64,000 nt of DNA from Calliopsis andreniformis (GCF_051401765.1 NW_027480533.1:124001-188000); one strand, 5' to 3'. Positions 10,981 to 24,902 are shown, counted from the first letter of the stretch. Numbers and translations: made by a program. Notes: generated by a model from the sequence alone, not told the origin.

Positions 10981-12384
10981 TCTTCAATCCTCAATCCTCA
11001 GTCCTCAATCCTCAATCCACATTCTTCAATCCTCAATACCCAAACCTCAATCTTCAATCCTCAATCCTCAATCCCCAATTCTCAATCCTCAATCCTCAAT
11101 CCTCAGACCTCAAACAGCAATAGTCAACCCTCAGTCCTCGTCCTCAATCCACAACCATCAATCCTCAATCCTCAATATTCAATCATCAATATTCAATATT
11201 CAGTCCTCAACCGTCAATCCTCAATCCTCAATCCTCAATCCTCAATGTTCAATCCGCAATACCCAATCCTCAATCTTCTATCCTCAATCCTCAATCCTCA
11301 ATCCTCAATCCTCAATCCTTAATCTTCAATCCTCAACACTCAATCTTCAATCCTCAATACTCAATCCTCAATCCTCAATCCTCATTCTTCAATACTCAAC
11401 ACCCAATCCTCAATCTTCAATCCTCAATCCTCAATCCTCAATTCTCAATCCTCAGTCCTCAATCCTCCGACCATAAACATCAATACTCTACCCTCAGTCC
11501 TCGTCCTCAATCGACAACACTCAATCCTCGATCCTCAATCTTCAATCATCAATATTCAATCTTCAATCCTCAATCCTCAATCCTCAATACTCAATCCTCA
11601 ATCCTCAATGTTCTATCCTCAATACGCAATCCTCAATCATCAATCCTCAACCCTCAATCCTCAATCCTCAATCCTCAATCGTCAATCTTCAATCCTGAAT
11701 ACTCAATCTTCAACACTCAATCCTCAATCCTCAATCCTCAATCCTCATTCTTTTAATCCTCAATACCCAATCCTCAATCTTCAATCCTCAATCCTCAATC
11801 CTCAATAATCAATCTTCAATCCTCAGTCCCAAATCCTCAATATTCAATACTCACTCCACAATCCTCAATCTTCAATCCTCAATACTCAGTCTTCAATCCT
11901 CAATCCTCAATCCGCAATCCTCAATCCTCAATCCTCATTCTTCAATCCTCAATACCCAATCCTCAATCTTCAATCCTCAATCCTCAATCCTCAATCCTCA
12001 ATTCTCAATCCTCAATCCTCAATCCTCAATCCTCAATCCTCAATCCTCAATCCTCAATTCTCAATCCTCAATCCTCAATCCTCAATCCTCAATCTTCAAT
12101 CCTCAGTCCCAAATCCTCAATCTTCAATACTCACTCCTCAATCCTCAATCTTCAATCCTCAATACTCAGTCTTCAATCCTCAATCCGCAACCTTCAATCC
12201 TCAATCCTCAATCCTCATTCTTCAATCATCAATACCCAATCCTCAATCTTCAATCCTCAATCCTCAATCCTCAATTCTCAATCCTCAATCCTCAATCCTC
12301 ATTCTTCAATCCTCAATACCCAATCCTCAATCTTCAATCCTGAATCCTCAATCCTCAATTCTCAATCCTCAATCCTCAATCCTC
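10981..12384 (+). repeat. Beta segment after degenerate module 1
   Basis: The start resembles the sequence after the other degenerate modules, with a TCGTCC run near 11,135. A second TCGTCC run near 11,500 leads into ATGTTCTATCC at 11,608. From there the order resembles 574-900 but with deletions. An out-of-phase T-rich unit (TTCTTTTAATCC) near 11,750 is a local phase break. The remainder is built of TCAGTCCCAAATCC and TCATTCT modules. Confidence 0.75.
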
Positions 12385-14137
12385 AATCCGCAATCCTCAA
12401 TCCTCAATCCTCATTCTTCAATCCTCAATACCCAATCCTCAATCTTCAATCCTCAATCCTCAATCCTCAATTCTCAATCCTCAATCCCCAATCCTCAATC
12501 CTCAATCCTCAATCCTCAATCCTCAATTCTCAATCCTCAATCCTCAATCCTCAGACCTAAAACAGCAATAGTCAACCCTCAGTCCTCGTCCTCAATCCAC
12601 AACCAGCAATCCTCAATCCTCAATCTTCAATCATCAATATTCAATCTTCAGTCCTCAATCCTCAATCCTCAATCCTCAACCCTCAATCCTCAATGTTCAA
12701 TCCGCAATACCCAATCCTCAATCTTCTATCCGCAATCCTCAATCCTCAATCCTCAATCCTCAATCCTCAATCCTCAATCTTCAATCCTCTATACTCAACC
12801 TTCAATTCTCAATACTCAATCCTCAATCCTCAATCCTCATTCTTCAATCCTCAACACCCAATCCTCAATCTTCAATCCTCAATCCTCAATCCTCAATTCT
12901 CAATCCTCAATCCTCAATCCTCAGACCTTAAACATCAATACTCTGCCCTCAGTCCTCGTCCTCAATCCACAACACTCAATCCTCGATCCTCAACCTTCAA
13001 TCATCAATATTCAATCTTCAATCCTCAATCCTCAATCCTCAATACTCAATCCTCAATCCTCAATGTTCTATCCTCAATACGCAATCCTCAATCTTCAATC
13101 CTCAATCCCCAATCCGCAATCCTCAATCCTCAATCCTCAATCTTAATCTTCAATCCTCAGTACGCAATCTTCAATCCTCAATCCTCAATCCTCAATCCTC
13201 AATCCTCATTCTTCAATCCTCAACACCCAATCCTCAATCTCCAATCCTCAATCCTCAACCCTCAATTCTTAATCCTCATTCCTCAATCCTCAGACCTCAA
13301 ACATCAATACTCAACCCTCAGTCCTCGTCCTCAATCCACAACGCTCAATCCTCGATCCTCAATTTTCAATCATCAATATTCAATCTTCAATCCTCAATCC
13401 TCAATCCTCAATCCTCATTCTTCAATCCTCAATACCGAATCCTCAATCTTCAATCCTCAATCCTCAATCCTCAATTCTCAATCCTCAATCCTGAATCCTC
13501 GTACTTCAAACATCAATACTCAACCCTCAGTCCTCGTCCTCAATCCACAACCCTAAATCCTCAATCCTCAATACTCAATCGTCATTCTTCAATCCTCAAC
13601 ACCCAATCCTCAATCTTCAATCCTCAATCCTCAATCCTCAATTCTCAATCCTCATTCCTCAATCCTCAGACCTCAAACATCATTACTCAACCGTCAGTCC
13701 TCGTCCTCAATCCACAACCCCCAATACTCAATTCTCAATCTTCAATTCTCAATCCTCAATCCTCAACCCTCAATCCTCAATCCTCAATCTTCAATCCTCA
13801 ATACTCAATCATCAATCCCCAATCCTCAATCCTCAATCCTCAATCCTCAATCCTCAATCCTCAATCGTCAATCTTCAATCCTCAATACTCAATCTTCAAT
13901 CCTCAATCCTCAATACTCAATACTCAATCCTCATTCTTCAATCCTCAATACCCAATACTCAATCTTCAATCCTCAATCCTCAATTCTCAACCCTCAACCC
14001 TCAATCCTCAGACCTCAAACATCATTACTCAGCCGTCAGTCCTCGTCGTCAATCCACAACCCCCAATACTCAATCCTCAATCTTCAATTCTCAATCCTCA
14101 ATCCTCAATCCTCAATCCTCGGTCCTCAAACCACAAT
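12385..14137 (+). repeat. Beta block, copy 1 of 3 (mates 30,269 and 38,507)
   Basis: Collinear with 30,269-32,021 at offset 17,884 and with 38,507-40,259 at a further 8,238. ATGTTCAATCC is at 12,693, 30,577 and 38,815. The block contains several TCGTCC modules (near 12,587, 12,957, 13,325, 13,524, 13,698 and TCGTCG near 14,043) and a TAATCT unit near 13,143. The three copies differ by scattered substitutions, for example CTCTGCCC at 12,941 against CTCTACCC in the third copy. Confidence 0.85.
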
Positions 14138-14304
14138 CCTGAATCCTTAACATTCAGCCCTCAGTCCTGAACAATCAGTTGTCAATCCTCAACCCTCAAG
14201 AGAATATCATCAAGTCACAGATTTCAATACTCAATACTCAATCTGCAATCTTCAAATCTCTATCCACAAACATCAATTCTCATCAATCAACCCTCAACAC
14301 TCAG
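14138..14304 (+). repeat. Degenerate in-phase heptamer module, copy 2
   Basis: Same 167-bp module as at 10,814, 3,324 bp downstream. Differences include CAAGTCACAGATTTC in place of CAATTCACAGTTTTC. It leads directly into the 3.78-kb duplicated block that starts at 14,288. Confidence 0.85.
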
Positions 14305-17300
14305 TCTTCAATCCTCAATCCTCAGTCCTCAATCCTCAATCCACATTCTTCAATCCTCAATACCCAAACCTCAATCTTCAATCCTCAATCCTCAATCCCC
14401 AATTCTCAATCCTCAATCCTCAATCCTCAGACCTCAAACAGCAATAGTCAATCCTCAGTCCTCGTCCTCAATCCACAACCATCAATCCTCAATCCTCAAC
14501 ATTCAATCATCAATATTCAATCTTCAGTCCTCAACCGTCAATCCTCAATCCTCAATCCTCAATCCTCAATGTTCAATCCGCAATACCCAATCCTCAATCT
14601 TCTATCCGCAATCCTCAATCCTCAATCCTCAATCCTCAATCCTCAATCTTCAATCCTCAACACTCAATCTTCAATCCTCAATACTCAATCCTCAATCCTC
14701 AATCCTCATTCTTCAATCCTCAACACCCAATCCTCAATCTTCAATCCTCAATCCTCAATCCTCAATTCTCAATCCTCAGTCCTCAATCCTCCGACCTTAA
14801 ACATCAATAATCTACCCTCAGCCCTCGTCCTCAATCCACAACACTCCATCCTCGATCCTCAATCTTCAATCATCAATATTCAATCTTCAATCCTCAATCC
14901 TCAATCCTCAATACTCAATCCTCAATCCTCAATGTTCTATCCTCAATACGCAATCCTCAATCATGAATCCTCAACCCTCAATCCTCAATTCTCAATCCTC
15001 AATCGTCAATCTTCAATCCTGAATACTCAATCTTCAACACTCAATCCTCAATCCTCAATCCTCAATCCTCATTCTTCAATCCTCAATACCCAATCCTCAA
15101 TCTTCAATCCTCAATCCTCAATCTTCAATCCTCAATCCTCAATCCTCAATAATCAATCTTCAATCCTCAGTCCCAAATCCTCAATATTCAATACTCACTC
15201 CACAATCCTCAATCTTCAATCCTCAATACTCAGTCTTCAATCCTCAATCCTCAATCCGCAATCCTCAATCCTCAATCCTCATTCTTCAATCCTCAATACC
15301 CAATCCTCAATCTTCAATCCTCAATCCTCAATCCTCAATCCTCAATCCTCAATCCTCAATCTTAATCTTCAATCCTCAGTACGCAATCTTCAATCCTCAA
15401 TCCTCAATCCTCATTCCTCAATCCTCAATCTTCAACACTCAATACTCAATCTTCAATCCTCAATCCTCAATCCTCAATCCTCAATCCTCAATCCTCAATC
15501 CTCAATCGTCAACCTTCAATCCTCAATACTCAATCGTCAATACTCAATCCTCAATACTCAATACTCAATCCTCATTCTTCAATCCTCAGTACCCAATCCT
15601 CAATCTTCAATCCTCAATCCTCAATCCTCAATCCTCAATCCTCAATCTTCAATCCTCAAACCTCAATCCTCAATCCTCAATCCTCAATCTTCAATCCTCA
15701 ATACTCAAACTTCAATCCTCAATCATCAATCCTCTACCCTCAATCCTCAATCATCAATACTCAATCGTCAATCTTCAATCCTGAATACTCAATCTTCAAT
15801 ACTCAATCCACAATCCTCAATCCTCAATCCTCATTCTTCAATCCTCAATACCCAATCCTCAATCTTCAATCCTCAATCGTCAATCCTCAATCCTCAATCC
15901 TCAATCCTCAATCCTCAATCTTCAATCCTCAGTTCCAAATCCTCAAACTTCAATACTCACTCCCCAATCCTCAATCTTCAATCCTCAATACTCAGTCTTC
16001 AATCCTCAATCCTCAATCCGCAATCCTCAATCCTCAATCCTCATTCTTCAATCCTCAATACCCAATCCTCTATCTTCAATCCTCGATCCTCAATCCTCAA
16101 TTCTCAATCCTCAATCCTCAATCCTCAATCCTCAATCCTTAATCCTCAATGTTCAATCCGCAATACCCAATCCTCAACCTTCTATCCGCAATCCTCAATC
16201 CTCAATCCTCAACACCCAATCCTCAATCTTCAATCCTCAATCCTCAACCCTCAATTCTCAATCCTCATTCCTCAATCCTCAGACCTCAAACATAAATACT
16301 CAACCCTCAGTCCTCGTCCTCAATCCACAACGCTCAATCCTCGATCCTCAATCTTCAATCATCAATATTCAATCTTCAATCCTCAATCCTCAATCCTCAA
16401 TACTTAATCCTCAATCCTCAATCCTCATTCGTCAATCCTCAATCCTCAATCCTCAGTCCTCAATCTTCAATCTTCAATACTCAATCTGCAATCCTGAATC
16501 CTCAGTCCTCACTCCTCAATCCTCATTCTTCAATCCTCAATACCGAATCCTCAATCCTCAATCCTCAATCCTCAATCGTCAGTCTTCAATCCTGAATACT
16601 CAATCTTCAATACTCAATCCTCAATCCTCAATTCTCAATCCTCATTCTTCAATCCTCAATACCCAATCCTCAATCTTCAATCCTCAATCCTCAATCCTCA
16701 ATCCTCAATCCTCAATCCTCAATCCTCAATCTTCAATCCTCAGTCCCAAATCCTCAATCTTCAATACTCACTCCTCAATCCTCAATCTTCAATCCTCAAT
16801 ACTCAGTCTTCAATCCTCAATCCGCAACCTTCAATCCTCAATCCTCAATCCTCATTCTTCAATCATCAATACCCAATCCTCAATCTTCAATCCTAAATCC
16901 TCAATCCTCAATTCTCAATCCTCAATCCTCAATCCTCAGACCTTAAACATCAATACTCTACCCTCAGTCCTCGTCCTCAATCCACAACACTCAATCCTCG
17001 ATCATCAATCTTCAATCATCAATATTCAATCTTCAATCCTCAATCCTCAATCCTCAATACTCAATCCTCAATCCTCAATGTTCTATCCTCAATACGCAAT
17101 CCTCAATCTTCAATCCTCAATCCTCAATCTTCAATCCTCAATACTCAGTCTTCAATCCTCAATCCTCAATCCGCAATCCTCAATCCTCAATCCTCATTCT
17201 TCAATCCTCAATACCCAATCCTCAATCTTCAATCCTGAATCCTCAATCCTCAATTCTCAATCCTCAATCCTCAATCCTCAATCCTCAATCCTCAATCCTC

Positions 17301-18067
17301 AATCCTCAATGTTGAATCCGCAATACCCAATCCTCAATCTTCTATCCGCAATCCTCAATCCTCAATCCTCATTCTTCAATCCTCAATACCGAATCCTCAA
17401 TCTTCAATCCTCAATCCTCAATCCTCAATCGTCAATCTTCAATCCTGAATACTCAATCTTCAATACTCAATCCTCAATCCTCAATCCTCAATCCTCATTC
17501 TTCAATCCTCAATACCCAATGCTCAATCTTCAATCCTCAATCCTCAATCCTCAATCCTCAATCCTCAATCCTCAATCCTCAATCTTCAATCCTCAGTCCA
17601 AAATCCTCAATCTTCAATACTCACTCCTCAACACTCAATCTTCAATCCTCAATCCTCAATACTGAATACTCAATCCTCATTCTTCAATCCTCAATACCCA
17701 ATCCTCAATCTTCAATCCTCAATCCTCAATCCTCAATCCTCAATCCTCAATCCTCAATCCTCAATCCTCATTCTTCAATCCTCAATACCCAATCCTCAAT
17801 CTTCAATCCTCAATCCTCAATCCTCAATCCTCAATCCTCAATCCTCAATCCTCAATCTTCAATCCTCAGTCCCAAATCCTCAATCTTCAATACTCACTCC
17901 TCAATCCTCAACCTTCAATCCTCAATACTCAGTCTTCAAACCTCAATCCTCAATCCTCAATCCTCAATCCTCAATCCTCATTCTTCGATCCTCAATACCC
18001 AATCCTCAATCTTCAATCCTCAATCCTCAATCCACATTCCTCAATACTCAATCCTCAATCCTCAATC
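14288..18067 (+). repeat. 3.78-kb segmental duplication, copy A
   Basis: Matches 18,448-22,227 at a constant offset of 4,160 with no indel seen. By eye I find five substitutions: 16,085, 16,473, 16,557, 16,582 and 16,994. The left edge falls inside the CAACACTCAG end of degenerate module 2. The right edge is near 18,067, where CTTCAGACC replaces the mate's CCTCAATCC. It carries four TCGTCC units (near 14,462, 14,826, 16,315, 16,971) and one TAATCT (near 15,361). These explain why 4,160 is 5 short of a multiple of 7. Confidence 0.92.
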
Positions 18068-18447
18068 TTCAGACCTCAGTACTCAATCCTCAATCCTTAA
18101 TCCTCAATCCTCAATCCTCAATCTTCAATCCTCAGTCCCAAATCCTCAATCTTCAATACTCACTCCTCAATCCTCAATCTTCAATCCTCAATACTCAGTC
18201 TTCAATCCTCAATCCTCAATCCGCAATCCTCAATCCTCAATCCTCATTCATCAGTCCTCAATACCCAATCCTCAATCTTCAATCCTCAATCCTCAATCCT
18301 CAATTCTCAATCCTCAATCCTCAATCCTCAATACTCAATCCTCAATCCTCAATGTTCAATCCGCAATACCCAGTCCTCAATCTTCTATCCGCAATCCTCA
18401 ATCCTCAATCCTCAATCATCAATCCTCAATCGTCAATCCTCAATCTT
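18068..18447 (+). repeat. 380-bp spacer between the 3.78-kb copies
   Basis: Ordinary beta-type heptamers lie between the two duplicated blocks: a TCAGTCCCAAATCC module near 18,134, CATTCATCAGTCC near 18,244, and the landmark ATGTTCAATCCGC at 18,352 followed by CCCAGTCC. That landmark recurs at 25,939, 27,947, 29,501 and 36,131. Confidence 0.8.
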
Positions 18448-21400
18448 CAACCCTCAACACTCAGTCTTCAATCCTCAATCCTCAGTCCTCAATCCTCAAT
18501 CCACATTCTTCAATCCTCAATACCCAAACCTCAATCTTCAATCCTCAATCCTCAATCCCCAATTCTCAATCCTCAATCCTCAATCCTCAGACCTCAAACA
18601 GCAATAGTCAACCCTCAGTCCTCGTCCTCAATCCACAACCATCAATCCTCAATCCTCAACATTCAATCATCAATATTCAATCTTCAGTCCTCAACCGTCA
18701 ATCCTCAATCCTCAATCCTCAATCCTCAATGTTCAATCCGCAATACCCAATCCTCAATCTTCTATCCGCAATCCTCAATCCTCAATCCTCAATCCTCAAT
18801 CCTCAATCTTCAATCCTCAACACTCAATCTTCAATCCTCAATACTCAATCCTCAATCCTCAATCCTCATTCTTCAATCCTCAACACCCAATCCTCAATCT
18901 TCAATCCTCAATCCTCAATCCTCAATTCTCAATCCTCAGTCCTCAATCCTCCGACCTTAAACATCAATAATCTACCCTCAGCCCTCGTCCTCAATCCACA
19001 ACACTCCATCCTCGATCCTCAATCTTCAATCATCAATATTCAATCTTCAATCCTCAATCCTCAATCCTCAATACTCAATCCTCAATCCTCAATGTTCTAT
19101 CCTCAATACGCAATCCTCAATCATGAATCCTCAACCCTCAATCCTCAATTCTCAATCCTCAATCGTCAATCTTCAATCCTGAATACTCAATCTTCAACAC
19201 TCAATCCTCAATCCTCAATCCTCAATCCTCATTCTTCAATCCTCAATACCCAATCCTCAATCTTCAATCCTCAATCCTCAATCTTCAATCCTCAATCCTC
19301 AATCCTCAATAATCAATCTTCAATCCTCAGTCCCAAATCCTCAATATTCAATACTCACTCCACAATCCTCAATCTTCAATCCTCAATACTCAGTCTTCAA
19401 TCCTCAATCCTCAATCCGCAATCCTCAATCCTCAATCCTCATTCTTCAATCCTCAATACCCAATCCTCAATCTTCAATCCTCAATCCTCAATCCTCAATC
19501 CTCAATCCTCAATCCTCAATCTTAATCTTCAATCCTCAGTACGCAATCTTCAATCCTCAATCCTCAATCCTCATTCCTCAATCCTCAATCTTCAACACTC
19601 AATACTCAATCTTCAATCCTCAATCCTCAATCCTCAATCCTCAATCCTCAATCCTCAATCCTCAATCGTCAACCTTCAATCCTCAATACTCAATCGTCAA
19701 TACTCAATCCTCAATACTCAATACTCAATCCTCATTCTTCAATCCTCAGTACCCAATCCTCAATCTTCAATCCTCAATCCTCAATCCTCAATCCTCAATC
19801 CTCAATCTTCAATCCTCAAACCTCAATCCTCAATCCTCAATCCTCAATCTTCAATCCTCAATACTCAAACTTCAATCCTCAATCATCAATCCTCTACCCT
19901 CAATCCTCAATCATCAATACTCAATCGTCAATCTTCAATCCTGAATACTCAATCTTCAATACTCAATCCACAATCCTCAATCCTCAATCCTCATTCTTCA
20001 ATCCTCAATACCCAATCCTCAATCTTCAATCCTCAATCGTCAATCCTCAATCCTCAATCCTCAATCCTCAATCCTCAATCTTCAATCCTCAGTTCCAAAT
20101 CCTCAAACTTCAATACTCACTCCCCAATCCTCAATCTTCAATCCTCAATACTCAGTCTTCAATCCTCAATCCTCAATCCGCAATCCTCAATCCTCAATCC
20201 TCATTCTTCAATCCTCAATACCCAATCCTCTATCTTCAATCCTCAATCCTCAATCCTCAATTCTCAATCCTCAATCCTCAATCCTCAATCCTCAATCCTT
20301 AATCCTCAATGTTCAATCCGCAATACCCAATCCTCAACCTTCTATCCGCAATCCTCAATCCTCAATCCTCAACACCCAATCCTCAATCTTCAATCCTCAA
20401 TCCTCAACCCTCAATTCTCAATCCTCATTCCTCAATCCTCAGACCTCAAACATAAATACTCAACCCTCAGTCCTCGTCCTCAATCCACAACGCTCAATCC
20501 TCGATCCTCAATCTTCAATCATCAATATTCAATCTTCAATCCTCAATCCTCAATCCTCAATACTTAATCCTCAATCCTCAATCCTCATTCGTCAATCCTC
20601 AATCCTCAATCCTCAGTCCTCAATCTTCAATCCTCAATACTCAATCTGCAATCCTGAATCCTCAGTCCTCACTCCTCAATCCTCATTCTTCAATCCTCAA
20701 TACCGAATCCTCAATCTTCAATCCTCAATCCTCAATCGTCAATCTTCAATCCTGAATACTCAATCTTCAATACTCAATCCTCAATCCTCAATTCTCAATC
20801 CTCATTCTTCAATCCTCAATACCCAATCCTCAATCTTCAATCCTCAATCCTCAATCCTCAATCCTCAATCCTCAATCCTCAATCCTCAATCTTCAATCCT
20901 CAGTCCCAAATCCTCAATCTTCAATACTCACTCCTCAATCCTCAATCTTCAATCCTCAATACTCAGTCTTCAATCCTCAATCCGCAACCTTCAATCCTCA
21001 ATCCTCAATCCTCATTCTTCAATCATCAATACCCAATCCTCAATCTTCAATCCTAAATCCTCAATCCTCAATTCTCAATCCTCAATCCTCAATCCTCAGA
21101 CCTTAAACATCAATACTCTACCCTCAGTCCTCGTCCTCAATCCACAACACTCACTCCTCGATCATCAATCTTCAATCATCAATATTCAATCTTCAATCCT
21201 CAATCCTCAATCCTCAATACTCAATCCTCAATCCTCAATGTTCTATCCTCAATACGCAATCCTCAATCTTCAATCCTCAATCCTCAATCTTCAATCCTCA
21301 ATACTCAGTCTTCAATCCTCAATCCTCAATCCGCAATCCTCAATCCTCAATCCTCATTCTTCAATCCTCAATACCCAATCCTCAATCTTCAATCCTGAAT

Positions 21401-22227
21401 CCTCAATCCTCAATTCTCAATCCTCAATCCTCAATCCTCAATCCTCAATCCTCAATCCTCAATCCTCAATGTTGAATCCGCAATACCCAATCCTCAATCT
21501 TCTATCCGCAATCCTCAATCCTCAATCCTCATTCTTCAATCCTCAATACCGAATCCTCAATCTTCAATCCTCAATCCTCAATCCTCAATCGTCAATCTTC
21601 AATCCTGAATACTCAATCTTCAATACTCAATCCTCAATCCTCAATCCTCAATCCTCATTCTTCAATCCTCAATACCCAATGCTCAATCTTCAATCCTCAA
21701 TCCTCAATCCTCAATCCTCAATCCTCAATCCTCAATCCTCAATCTTCAATCCTCAGTCCAAAATCCTCAATCTTCAATACTCACTCCTCAACACTCAATC
21801 TTCAATCCTCAATCCTCAATACTGAATACTCAATCCTCATTCTTCAATCCTCAATACCCAATCCTCAATCTTCAATCCTCAATCCTCAATCCTCAATCCT
21901 CAATCCTCAATCCTCAATCCTCAATCCTCATTCTTCAATCCTCAATACCCAATCCTCAATCTTCAATCCTCAATCCTCAATCCTCAATCCTCAATCCTCA
22001 ATCCTCAATCCTCAATCTTCAATCCTCAGTCCCAAATCCTCAATCTTCAATACTCACTCCTCAATCCTCAACCTTCAATCCTCAATACTCAGTCTTCAAA
22101 CCTCAATCCTCAATCCTCAATCCTCAATCCTCAATCCTCATTCTTCGATCCTCAATACCCAATCCTCAATCTTCAATCCTCAATCCTCAATCCACATTCC
22201 TCAATACTCAATCCTCAATCCTCAATC
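18448..22227 (+). repeat. 3.78-kb segmental duplication, copy B
   Basis: Near-identical copy of 14,288-18,067. It begins abruptly at CAACCCTCAACAC without the upstream half of the degenerate module, which shows that this breakpoint truncated the module. The beta landmark TGTTGAATCCGC (ATG-like A at 21,469) matches 17,309. It differs from copy A at 20,245, 20,633, 20,717, 20,742 and 21,154. Near 22,227 the two diverge and tandem beta units begin. Confidence 0.92.
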
Positions 22228-22888
22228 CTCAATCCTCAATCCTCAATCCTCAATCGTCAGTCTTCAATCCTGAATACTCAGTCTTCAATACTCAATCCTC
22301 AATCCTCAATCTTCAATCCTCAGTCCCAAATCCTCAATCTTCAATACTCACTCCTCAATCCTCAATCTTCAATCCTCAGTACTCAGTCTTCAATCCTCAA
22401 TCCGCAACCTTCAATCCTCAATCCTCAATCCTCATTCTTCAATCATCAATACCCAATCCTCAATCTTCAATCCTCAATCCTCAATCCTCAATTCTCAATC
22501 CTCAATCCTCAATCCTCAGACCTTAAACATCAATACTCTACCGTCAGTCCTCGTCCTCAATCCACAACACTCAATCCTCGATCATCAATCTTCAATCATC
22601 AATATTCAATCTTCAATCCTCAATCCTCAATCCTCAATACTCAATCCTCAATCCTCAATGTTCTATCCTCAATACGCAATCCTCAATCTTCAATCCTCAA
22701 TCCTCAATCTTCAATCCTCAATACTCAGTCTTCAATCCTCAATCCTCAATCCGCAATCCTCAATCCTCAATCCTCATTCTTCAATCCTCAATACCCAATC
22801 CTCAATCTTCAATCCTGAATCCTCAATCCTCAATTCTCAATCCTCAATCCTCAATCCTCAATCCTCAATCCTCAATCCTCAATCCTCA
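21469..22888 (+). repeat. Beta unit of 1,420 bp
   Basis: Measured from the TGTTGAATCCGC landmark at 21,469 to the next at 22,889. Downstream order is: CAATACCGAATCC, CCTGAATAC, CAGTCCAAAATCC, CAGTCCCAAATCC, CGATCATC with one TCGTCC unit near 22,551, then ATGTTCTATCC at 22,658. One 6-bp unit gives 203 monomers minus 1, or 1,420 bp. Confidence 0.82.
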
Positions 22889-24902
22889 ATGTTGAATCCG
22901 CAATACCCAATCCTCAATCTTCTATCCGCAATCCTCAATCCTCAATCCTCATTCTTCAATCCTCAATACCGAATCCTCAATCTTCAATCCTCAATCCTCA
23001 ATCCTCAATCGTCAATCTTCAATCCTGAATACTCAATCTTCAATACTCAATCCTCAATCCTCAATCCTCAATCCTCATTCTTCAATCCTCAATACCCAAT
23101 GCTCAATCTTCAATCCTCAATCCTCAATCCTCAATCCTCAATCCTCAATCCTCAATCCACAATCTTCAATCCTCAGTCCAAAATCCTCAATCTTCAATAC
23201 TCACTCCTCAACACTCAATCTTCAATCCTCAATCCTCAATACTGAATACTCAATCCTCATTCTTCAATCCTCAATGCCCAATCCTCAATCTTCAATCCTC
23301 AATCCTCAATCCTCAATCCTCAATCCTCAATCCTCAATCCTCAATCCTCATTCTTCAATCCTCAATACCCAATCCTCAATCTTCAATCCTCAATCCTCAA
23401 TCCTCAATCCTCAATCCTCAATCCTCAATCCTCAATCTTCAATCCTCAGTCCCAAATCCTCAATCTTCAATACTCACTCCTCAATCCTCAACCTTCAATC
23501 CTCAATACTCAGTCTTCAAACCTCAATCCTCAATCCTCAATCCTCAATCCTCATTCTTCGATCCTCAATACCCAATCCTCAATCTTCAATCCTCAATCCT
23601 CAATCCACATTCCTCAATCCTCAATCCTCAATCCTCAATCTTCAATCCTCAGTACTCAATCCTCAATCCTTAATCCTCAATCCTCAATCCTCAATCTTCA
23701 ATCCTCAGTCCCAAATCCTCAATCTTCAATACTCACTCCTCAATCCTCAATCTTCAATCCTCAATACTCAGTCTTCAATCCTCAATCCTCAATCCACATT
23801 CCTCAATCCTCAATCCTCAATCCTCAATCTTCAACCCTCAGTACTCAATCCTCAATCGTCAGTCTTCAATCCTGAATACTCAGTCTTCAATACTCAATCC
23901 TTAATCCTCAATCCTCAATCCTCATTCTTCAATCCTCAATACCCAATCCTCAATCTTCAATCCTCAATCCTCAATCCTCAATCCTCAATCCTCAATCCTC
24001 AATCCTCAATCCTCAATCCTCAATCTTCAATCCTCAGTCCCAAATCCTCAATCTTCAATACTCACTCCTCAATCCTCAATCTTCAATCCTCAATACTCAG
24101 TCTTCAATCCTCAATCCGCAACCTTCAATCCTCAATCCTCAATCCTCATTCTTCAATCATCAATACCCAATCCTCAATCTTCAATCCTCAATCCTCAATC
24201 CTCAATTCTCAATCCTCAATCCTCAATCCTCAGACCTTAAACATCAATACTCTACCCTCAGTCCTCGTCCTCAATCCACAACACTCAATCCTCGATCATC
24301 AATCTTCAATCATCAATATTCAATCTTCAATCCTCAATCCTCAATCCTCAATACTCAATCCTCAATCCTCAATGTTCTATCCTCAATACGCAATCCTCAA
24401 TACTCAATCTTCGATCCTCAATACTCAATCCTCAATCCTCAATCCTCATTCTTCAATCCTCAACACCCAATCGTCAATCTTCAATCCTCAACCCTCAATC
24501 CTCAATTCTCAATCCTCAATCCTCAATCCTCAGACCTTAAACATCAATACTCTACCCTCAGTCCTCGTCCTCAATCCACAACACTCAATCCTCGATCATC
24601 AATCTTCAATCATCAATATTCAATCTTCAATCCTCAATCCTCAATCCTCAATACTCAATCCTCAATCCTCAATGTTCTATCCTCAATACGCAATCCTCAA
24701 TCTTCAATCCTCAATCCTCAATCTTCAATCCTCAATACTCAGTCTTCAATCCTCAATCCTCAATCCGCAATCCTCAATCCTCAATCCTCATTCTTCAATC
24801 CTCAATACCCAATCCTCAATCTTCAATCCTGAATCCTCAATCCTCAATTCTCAATCCTCAATCCTCAATCCTCAATCCTCAATCCTCAATCCTCAATCCT
24901 CA
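22889..24902 (+). repeat. Beta unit of 2,014 bp with doubled TCGTCC module
   Basis: From the landmark at 22,889 to that at 24,903. It is longer than the preceding unit through extra CAGTCCCAAATCC/CCACATTCC blocks around 23,600-23,900 and through doubling of the CAGACCTTAAAC...TCGTCC module. The module starts at 24,231 and again at 24,531, 300 bp apart. Two 6-bp units fit 288 monomers minus 2. Confidence 0.82.
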
